Of a stretch of 64,000 bases of DNA, positions 57,501 through 64,000 are shown in pieces (within the stretch, counting starts at the first letter, position 1; each line of letters begins with the position of its first letter). A program made the translations under genes and the position numbers. The notes under the pieces were generated by a model, which ran no database searches, was not told the origin of the DNA, and worked only from the letters and a program-made list of their open reading frames with translations. Origin of the DNA: Macrostomum hystrix (lineage: Eukaryota > Platyhelminthes > Macrostomidae); the NCBI GenBank assembly GCA_950097015.1, contig CATNEN010000038.1, positions 10,995,501 through 11,059,500 of the forward strand, given 5' to 3'.

Positions 57501-60500
57501 GCGAGGTTATCACGAGATGTAAAATACGCACTTAGGCATCAACTATGAAGGCAAACAGCACGCTCAGGTGAATGGCACACAGGCTTAACTTGAGCAAATA
57601 AAACTTGAATAGAATTAGCTATGCCTTTCCTTTGTCATTCATTTACATCTGGCCTCTTATCCACAGAAACAGCATTCTACTACTCTTTAATAAAGGATAC
57701 AGATCTAATTGCTATTGGCATGAAACCTGTGTGGACGAAAGCATTGCTAATTATTTTTATGCACCCGCTATCATTGTTCATTTATTAGCTGCTCAGTCAA
57801 TCAATATTGGAACTTTTCAGTTAAGCTTTAATTGCCATGCAGGACGCAGTCGTTATCCACTATGCCAATATATCCCAGGCAGTTGTCTCACCAAACGGCA
57901 TCTTTGCCAGGATGGGGCTGGCAGTTTCAATTGGCTGGCTGGAGCCATTCTCATTCACGGCCGACACGCGGAAGCTGTACTCCGTACCCTCCACCAGGCC
58001 CTGCAGCTCAGCTGATGTATCCTGCAGGTAATATTTAGGGTTAGAAGTTTGGAAGAGGTGCGATAGTTGGCGGTTTGGTTTATCTCTCGCAAGGGGTACG
58101 TACGATTGGAGTCGGTTGTCAGACTGGTTAAGGAAGACAAAAATGTGTGTGAGGTATTTAAACGGTTCTTTTCCTTGCCTAAAAAATGGCTGAGTTTGAA
58201 AAGTATCAAATCAACTTCTGTATAACAAAATTAAACAGTATAAATTCGGCAGAATGACTTTGCTACTCTGCAAGCACAGTAAAAGAGGAACAACGACAGG
58301 TAAAATAGCTGATGTGTTTATCATCGCGATGATGCTAGCATCCGCCGCACTGCTCACTCAACTACCCTGTGCAAGAGGGTTCACTTCTGCAGCATTGCAC
58401 TTGTATGGCTCAACAACCACAGAGGAAATGACAACTAGTGAAGAGACCACTCAAACAACAACTCCAACGACAACTACGACTACCCAAACAATAACTACAA
58501 CGAAAACCCCTATAGAAACTACAGCAACAACCTTAACAACAGCTACCATGATAACTGAAATAACAAATTCCACGACAGTTTCATCGACAGTTCCAACGAC
58601 AACAACTCTACCAACAACTGCAGCGACAAGCCCTGCAGAAACTACGACAACAAACCCAACGACAACTTCCACGACAACTCCAACGACAAGTTCTACAACT
58701 TTAACAACAACTACGATGACAACTCCAACGACAACTACGGTGACAACTCCTACAACAGCCACGACAATTGATCCAACTACGACTACCACGACTACTCCGA
58801 CAACAACTTCGATGACAACTCCAACGACAAATGCAGCGACAGCTTCTGCAGAAACTACGACGACAAACCCAACGACAACTACGACGAATACTCAAACGAC
58901 AACTAGTACGACAACTCCAACGACAACAACTACAACGACAGCCGCGACAGAAACTACGACGACTACTCAAACAATAACTGCAACGACAAGCCCAGCAGAA
59001 ACTACGACAACAAACCCAACGACAACTACGACGACTACTCCAACGACAAGTTCTACAACTTTAACAACAACTACGATGACAACTCCAACGACAACTACGG
59101 TGACAACTCCTACAACAGCCACGACAATTGATCCAACTACGACTACCACGACTACTCCGACAACAACTTCGATGACAACTCCAACGACAAATGCAGCGAC
59201 AGCTTCTGCAGAAACTACGACGACAAACCCAACGACAACTACGACGAATACTCTAGCGACAACTAGTACGACAACTCAAACGACAACAACTACAGCGACA
59301 GCCCCGACAGAAACTACGACGACAAACCCAACGACAACTACTACAACGACAACCCCGCCAGAAACTACGACGACAAACCCAACGACAACTACGACGAATA
59401 CTCTAGCGACAACTAGTACGACAACTCCAACGACAACAACTACAACGACAGCCGCGACAGAAACTACGACGACTACTCAAACAATAACTGCAACGACAAC
59501 CCCAGCAGAAACTACGACAACTACGACGACTACTCCAACGACAACTTCCACGACAACTCCAACGACAACTTTGACAACTCCAACGACAACTTCCACAACT
59601 ACTTCAACGACAACTACGGCGACAACTCCTTCGACAACTACGATGGCTGATTTAACAACGACTACCCCGACTACAACAACAACTGCAACGACAACCCTAA
59701 CAGAAACCCCAACGTCAACCCCAACAACAGCTACTACGACAACTCCAACGACAACTGCTACGTCAACTGTAACGACAATTACTGCAACAACTCCAACGAC
59801 AACTACTCCGACTACTCCGACAACAACTACAACGCCAACCCAAACGACAACTACTACGACAACTTTAACGACAACTACAGCGTCAACCCCAACGACAACT
59901 GCATCGACTAACCCAACAGCAACTACCCTGACAACTGAAAGAGGAACTACGACAACAACCCCAACAACAACTGCCAAGACAACACCGACGACTTTTACGA
60001 CAATGTCAACATTAGGAACTCAGACAACTCAGTCCAGCGCTTCACTGTCAACAACGCTGTCAGCCGCGGAGATAAAGAAGGAAATACAGAGGCAAAATGC
60101 GATTGCCTATCAGCAGGAGAGTGTCAACGCTGCAGCCTTTATCGTCCCTGTAGTTCTTGGTGCCGGCATTGCATTCGTTATGTACAAAATTATCATACTC
60201 GGACTGAGAAACGGGCTTTAATTGCTTTTTAAAAAAACACAAATTCTTGTAAAAGGTTTTTTCTTGTATATAGTTTTCGAAAAGAAACAGCGATAATATA
60301 TTGGCGACTGACAAAAGTCCAACGACTTTAAGACTTTTACAAACGCACGGTAGTAAATAAGCAGTTCAGGACTAGTCTGTACAATTTATGAAAAGCATTT
60401 ATAAGTCAAGCAGTCTCATAAGTGGTAAACTCGATGAAAAAGAGTTTCTTACCTTGCAAAAAGAGGCCACGGTGAGCCAGTTGTCCTTCCCAGCTTCGCG

Positions 60501-63500
60501 TCGTTCCACCACATAGTGCGTCACCTTGGAGCCGCCGTCGTCACGCGGAGCCTTCCAAGTCAGCTTGCAGGCGTTCTTAGTCACATCGTTAGCCTGCAGC
60601 GGTCCGGTGGGAGCTGACGGTGGACACTTGACCTTCAGCTTGAATGAAACTTGCGCTGCACCGCTGTCGTTGGCCAGCTCCAGGCGGTACTCCCCGGAGT
60701 CTTCTGCGGCCAGGTCGCGCAACGCAATGGTCACATAATCGTCGAACTCCTGCAGACGGACGCGATCGCTGGCGCTGACGTCTTTGCCGGAGTGGCGCAG
60801 GCTCAAGCGCAGGGGCCCGTCGCCAGTGTAAGGAATCTTCAGCTTGAGCGACTCGCCGAGGGGCGCGCTCTGGTCTGGCGGGCCGCGATCTACGCGCGGT
60901 GGGCGGAGAATAGTCAGGCAAGCCGAGGCTGACTCACGACCAGCCTTGCTAACGAGCTGGCACTCGATCTCGCCTGCGTCTGCCTCTGTCAGCTCAGTCA
61001 GCGTCAGCGTTGCCGTTTCTCCATCGCATGCAACCTGGGCCCGCGCTGAGGGCCTAATCTCGACGCCACCTCTAAGCCAGCGAACTTCAGGCGCTGGTTT
61101 TCCATCGATGCGACAAGTGAATACTGACGTGCCACCTACGGCTCCAGATGCTGCTTGTGGCTTTGTCAAAAACTCAGGCGCCGTACCTGCCGTTTTGTCG
61201 ACGATCTTAACCGCAAGTGAAGCTGGCGACGATTCGCTGGCGCCACAGGCATTTAGGGCAGCCACACGGAATTCAAGCTCATCATTCTCAGTCAGGCCAT
61301 CGATTGTTGTCTCGGTAGATACGGCTGGCACAGTCGCGGCTGTTTCCCAATCACCATCACCGGCGCCCTTTTTGCGTTTCTCGACGCGATAGCCCGTCAG
61401 TCGGGAGCCACCGTCGTTAATTGGCTTTGTCCAAGCTAGCTCAGCGTAGTTTTTGCCCGTCTTGTTAACCAGCGGCGACCCAGGAGCAGATGGTGGAGCT
61501 GTCTTTGACTTTGTCTCGACAGCGTGGGAAGCCTCGCTTGGCTCGCCCAGACCGGCCTCATTCTTGGCGGTGACGCGGAACTCGTACTTCGCATTAGTCT
61601 CCAAGCCGGTCGCTTTAGCTGTGGTTTCCCTGGCCGGAACGTCTGAAACTTTCTTCCACTTGCCAGAGCCGCCGGCGGGACGGCATTCGACCACGTAGCC
61701 AGTCACCTTGCTGCCGCCGTCGTCGCGCGGCTTTTTCCAAGACAGCGACACTGAATCGGCGTCGGCATCGGTTGCGGTGACTGACTCAGGTGCTGAGGCC
61801 GCGTGGAAAGCGGGCTTTGGTGTCACGGGAGTCTCCAACTCTAGAGGCTCGCTCAGGCCGTTCCGGTTCTCGGCGCGAACCCGGAAACGGACAGGCTTAT
61901 CCGTCTCAAGGCCGATGGCTTCGTACTCCGGTTTGCGCACGAACTTGGACACTGGCGACCACTCTCCAGTGCGCGGATCCTGCTTCTCCACAACGTAATT
62001 GTCAATCGGTGCACCACCGTCATTTTTCGGTGGTTTCCAGGCCAGAGCGCAGAAATCAGCGCCAACCTTTGTTACCTCAAGCGGTCCCTCTGGAGGCGAT
62101 GGTTTGTCAACGACATTCACCTGAAGGAGGAACAGGTATGAAGAATTATTATGCATCCGAAGGCATTTCTAGTTCAAGCAAAAAAATTCTGGTAAAGAAA
62201 TGTACCTTGACATCCACTGAATCCTTTCCGGCTTTGTTAGTCAGCACAACATTGTACCGAGCCTCATCAGCTTTTACAGCCCTTCTGCAGACGACTAAAA
62301 CCTCCGAAGCCTCCTGGCGTACTTCAAAGCGATCCACGGGCACCGCTTCGTTGCCGTTGCGCAGGCAGTCGACGGAATCTGGGGGCGAGCCTTGGTAGGG
62401 GACGCGAATCTTAAACTCCTCACCAGCGTTGGCTGTCACCTCTTTGGTCGCAAAGTCGGCCAGCACTTTCGGGGCAGTTAACGGCGCCTGGACACGGACC
62501 CGCGAGGTGGGCTCACTTGCAGCTCCGGGGCCCGCCTTGTTGACTGGGGTAACGCGGAACTCGAACTCCTTGCCTTCTGGCAGATTCTTAACGGTGTAGC
62601 TGGTGCCCTGGACAGGTGTTGCAGACGCCTTGCTCCAGGCTGTGTCACCTTTGGCTCGCTTTTCAACCAGGTATCCGGTAATCGGACTGCCACCGTTTTC
62701 GCGCGGTGGCTCCCAGCTAAGACCGACACTGTCGGCTGTGACATCGTCAACAATCGGTTGGTTGCAAGCCGCTGGTGGACTGTACGGAGATTTTGGCGTC
62801 ACCGGCGCCGAGGTTGTCAGTGGCGCGCCTCGACCCTGACTGTTCTCCGCCATCACTCTGAACTCATACGGCTTGCCCTCCTCCAAGCCCTTGACGGTAG
62901 CGCTGGTACCTGACAGAAAACTGTTCACCGGCTGCCACTCCCCGCTGCCTTTAGGTCGCTTCTCCAGTACATAGTTGCTGACAGGCTCACCGCCGTCGGA
63001 CTTTGGCGGAGACCACTTTAGCGAGACCTGATTGGCCTCAATGTTGGTAGCTTCCAGCGGTCCGGTGCAGGCTCCAGGCTTGTCCAGCACAGTGACTCTC
63101 ATAGAACCAGAGTCCTTGCCAACCAGATTCTTCAGCGTCACTTTGTAATCGCCGCTGTTAGCACCGGTTGCCTTGGAGACACTGAGCGTCACCTCTCCTC
63201 CGTCACCGTTTTCATTCTCCGTGACCGTCATGCGGCCACCGTCCTCCGTCATCTCGTAGTCCTTGCCATCACGCTCCAGTGTCACTATCGGTTTGGGACA
63301 ACCGCGGTAGGGCAGCCGGACAAGCAGATCCTGACCAGCCTTGATCGTCACGTCCTTCAGACCAGACATATCTAGCTTTGGTGCCTCCGGTTGGTTCTCC
63401 GCTTTGACATTGCGACTTGGTCGAGTCGGCTCGCCAGGTCCGGCTTCGTTCTCCGCCCTGACGCGGAATTGAGTCTCCTCGCCTTCAGCAAGGGGGACGA

Positions 63501-64000
63501 AGGTGGCGCGATCGCTGGCTGGCACAGACTTCACTGGGACCCATTCACCGTTGGGGCCCTTCTTCTCCACGACGTAGCCGGTAATCTTTGAGCCGCCGTC
63601 GTTACGCGGCTTGCTCCAGCTCAGCTGGGCACCATCGCGGCGAACCTTGTCCACACTCACCTGAAAAGGTGTCGAAATTTACAAATAAAAATCTTGGCTC
63701 CATGATATAAGCTGTCATTTTGTACTTACCTCGCCAGGTGCTCCAGCCGGCAGCACCGGATCCCGAATCATCACCGGCTGGGTGGCCTTGCTTGGCTCGC
63801 CCGGACCGGCTGCGTTCACCGCCGAGACGCGAAATTCGAACTCGCGGTTCTCCACTAAACCGCTGGTTATTGTGTAGGCCAAGCGATCAGTAGTTGGGAC
63901 TCCCGTGCCAACCTTCTCCCAGAGGTCAACGCCCTTCTGTCGCTTCTCCAGAAGGTATCCAACTATCGGATTGCCTCCGTCGCTTTTTGGCGGCTTCCAT
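48527..64000 (-). CDS. twitchin/projectin-like giant muscle protein kinase, 3' part (12 exons, 5' end outside window)
   Basis: The exons are 63730-64000+, 62206-63660, 60453-62120, 57892-58021, 55941-56418, 54219-55655, 51614-51896, 51163-51262, 50796-51079, 48964-50074, 48663-48841 and 48527-48592. All phases agree; 2486 residues are present, ending TAA. Order: repeated FN3 and Ig domains (FN3-FN3-Ig pattern), Ig-Ig-FN3, a linker, the kinase, an autoregulatory tail, then four Ig domains separated by a Pro-rich and a Ser-rich linker. The FN3 domains show EFRVxAxN and TGYxVEKR; the Ig domains show DSGxY-type motifs. The Ig-Ig-FN3-kinase-Ig order and kinase sequence are those of twitchin (UNC-22/projectin), a thick-filament protein that limits myosin activity and senses stretch. 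Orthology is confident at family level. The first exon has no start codon in the window. Confidence 0.92.
50126..50602 (-). mobile_element. SINE family 1, diverged pieces
   Basis: 50126-50302 matches the 3' and middle parts. 50488-50602 matches the head (TTTGCCACTCACCCC) and the adjacent body, with about 185 bp of unmatched DNA between. It lies in the twitchin intron 50075-50795. Confidence 0.65.
51305..51598 (-). mobile_element. SINE family 1 copy
   Basis: It runs from CACATCATTTGGTGACTGTA (3' end) to GTGCGAGAGGCAAACG near the head. It sits in the twitchin intron 51263-51613, sense to the gene, and fills it almost completely. Confidence 0.9.
52066..53556 (-). mobile_element. Tc1/mariner-IS630-like transposon with about 145-bp inverted repeats
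   Basis: Inverted arms at about 52067-52212 and 53411-53555 match closely (TATACYTTTTTGCGATTG ends, where Y is C or T). TA dinucleotides bound the arms at 52070 and 53551. Repeated TTCGTCC motifs inside each arm look like subterminal binding sites. The element is ~1.49 kb and lies in the twitchin intron 51897-54218. Confidence 0.88.
52310..53347 (-). CDS. IS630/Tc1-like DDE transposase, 345 aa, probably internally deleted
   Basis: One open frame fills the transposon. Residues ~30-90 form a helix-turn-helix pair with GRPKK. The DDE domain shows D182 (IFLDEFGLNLW), D232 (IFDGARAH) and E263 (PYSPYLNPTE), with 30 residues between the second D and E. Family members usually have a longer stretch after the RGQ motif (here residues 199-201, running straight into MEGG). 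The distance D182-D232 is short, suggesting an in-frame loss of roughly 25-30 residues, so activity is doubtful. Met24 is an alternative start. It is transcribed in the same direction as the host twitchin gene. Identity as an IS630-Tc1-mariner transposase is confident. Confidence 0.85.
   Translation of the reverse strand: MLPLKLQQRIGLSSIPNPAKQSKMNRGPYHPVSNEDRRRLALAVEEGRDWKQLAEILGIKRKTAKTIVDTYVQTGRIEKFPSAGGRPKKLQEQQIESIIEFLEANPSATLQMMRNHLMQLGNEGQLPHVSTISRALDKQLVTLKLARQITFDWNDPVVKAARCEYAQWMMNEGHDRNQIFLDEFGLNLWTARTQGWAYRGQLMEGGFRAQNFADFLVELDVLVEAEWVAIFDGARAHLQVPGLSPQHSTYQLPPYSPYLNPTERAGSSLKASVKRALSVPAIQHELSNRQAAAAANLTLHAWRMHILKREVEAALHVITQEKCQQWTNHTVGYYGRCLDYEDILN
53938..54172 (-). mobile_element. 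SINE family 2 copy (best copy)
   Basis: On the minus strand: tRNA-like head with CTAGTGTTTAGAGCGTCGGA and GGGGTTCGATTCC, then GTGTCCTTTAGCAATACACT, then CACCTAGCTGTTAAATGGGT and a 3' part ending GCCTTCAGATGCAG. It lies in the kinase-splitting twitchin intron. Confidence 0.88.
55680..55884 (+). mobile_element. SINE family 1 copy (5' truncated)
   Basis: Body and 3' end (GAGAGCTTGTCGTG to CAGCCCTCCTGCAATTTTTT) in the twitchin intron 55656-55940, antisense to the gene. Confidence 0.85.
56560..57428. repeat. intronic minisatellite, 22-bp unit
   Basis: About 39 units containing GAACATCACTAGCATATCAA, in the twitchin intron 56419-57891. It is very homogeneous; the only common variants are CACGAGC and CTCTAGC. 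Confidence 0.97.
58254..60221 (+). CDS. mucin-like Thr-rich membrane protein, 655 aa, nested in a twitchin intron
   Basis: A single open frame lies on the strand opposite to twitchin, wholly inside its intron 58022-60452. The N-terminus has a hydrophobic signal (residues ~18-42). Met26/Met27 (58329) gives a more standard signal peptide and may be the true start. Residues ~55-590 are almost only Thr with Pro, Ala and Glu, a heavily O-glycosylated mucin type. Then comes a hydrophilic stretch (AEIKKEIQRQ), one TM helix (~625-650) and a short tail. A ~360-bp segment is duplicated within the Thr-rich part. CAG directly precedes AATG, so an acceptor (cis or trans) just before the start is possible. 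No AATAAA is clear downstream. A cell-surface role is inferred. Confidence 0.75.
   Translation: MTLLLCKHSKRGTTTGKIADVFIIAMMLASAALLTQLPCARGFTSAALHLYGSTTTEEMTTSEETTQTTTPTTTTTTQTITTTKTPIETTATTLTTATMITEITNSTTVSSTVPTTTTLPTTAATSPAETTTTNPTTTSTTTPTTSSTTLTTTTMTTPTTTTVTTPTTATTIDPTTTTTTTPTTTSMTTPTTNAATASAETTTTNPTTTTTNTQTTTSTTTPTTTTTTTAATETTTTTQTITATTSPAETTTTNPTTTTTTTPTTSSTTLTTTTMTTPTTTTVTTPTTATTIDPTTTTTTTPTTTSMTTPTTNAATASAETTTTNPTTTTTNTLATTSTTTQTTTTTATAPTETTTTNPTTTTTTTTPPETTTTNPTTTTTNTLATTSTTTPTTTTTTTAATETTTTTQTITATTTPAETTTTTTTTPTTTSTTTPTTTLTTPTTTSTTTSTTTTATTPSTTTMADLTTTTPTTTTTATTTLTETPTSTPTTATTTTPTTTATSTVTTITATTPTTTTPTTPTTTTTPTQTTTTTTTLTTTTASTPTTTASTNPTATTLTTERGTTTTTPTTTAKTTPTTFTTMSTLGTQTTQSSASLSTTLSAAEIKKEIQRQNAIAYQQESVNAAAFIVPVVLGAGIAFVMYKIIILGLRNGL
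60222..60452. other. 3' flank of the nested mucin-like gene, within the twitchin intron
   Basis: No other exon is seen; no canonical AATAAA was found. Confidence 0.35.

Noticed and set aside
58451-59977. Val-rich antisense frames
   Set aside because: They are the complement of the Thr-codon-rich mucin frame, which alone has a signal peptide and TM anchor.

Overview
This is an animal (metazoan) nuclear window. Its genes are split by GT-AG introns, with two GC-AG exceptions, and many introns are under 130 bp. Poly(A) signals are AATAAA. Two long genes are animal-specific: a large cadherin and a twitchin-type giant muscle kinase. Many short introns, several tRNA-derived SINE families and very abundant minisatellites would fit a flatworm or another lophotrochozoan, but that placement is inference with low confidence. 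Nothing looks bacterial.

Layout. 1-493: a minisatellite and the last exon of a + strand gene. 2.0-9.6 kb (-): a seven-exon gene for an unrecognised 594-residue protein with two C-terminal membrane segments. Most of its introns carry their own minisatellite. 10.56-11.22 kb (+): a two-exon small membrane protein that diverges from it. 13.83-32.30 kb (+): a 26-exon cadherin (2497 aa) with a signal peptide, about 20 EC repeats, a membrane-proximal domain, one TM helix and a short tail. Its 5' introns hold SINEs and its 3' introns hold private tandem arrays. 33.2-33.9 kb: a foldback DNA element with long terminal inverted repeats and a small ORF. 34.3-34.5 kb: a GC-rich 135-bp insertion with a 13-bp target duplication. 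35.7-36.3 kb (+): a small membrane protein. 37.7-41.7 kb: almost pure pyrimidine-rich satellites. 42.15-43.04 kb (+): a His/Pro/Gln-rich small protein. 45.1-46.2 kb (+): a lectin-like type I membrane protein interrupted by a CTGT microsatellite. 46.7-47.3 kb: a long SINE with a 15-bp target duplication.

48.53-64.00 kb (-): the 3' part of a twitchin/projectin-like gene (FN3 and Ig domains, a myosin-light-chain-kinase-type kinase, an autoregulatory tail, four more Ig domains). Its 5' end lies outside the window. One intron hosts a Tc1/mariner-IS630-like transposon. Another hosts a complete mucin-like gene on the opposite strand (58.25-60.22 kb).

All exon models were built by eye from splice consensus and reading-frame phase. 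The three large models keep phase at every junction and have a total length divisible by three where complete, which is strong internal support. The genes look like independent neighbours, not a pathway cluster. The striking feature of the window is the density and individuality of tandem repeats inside introns.
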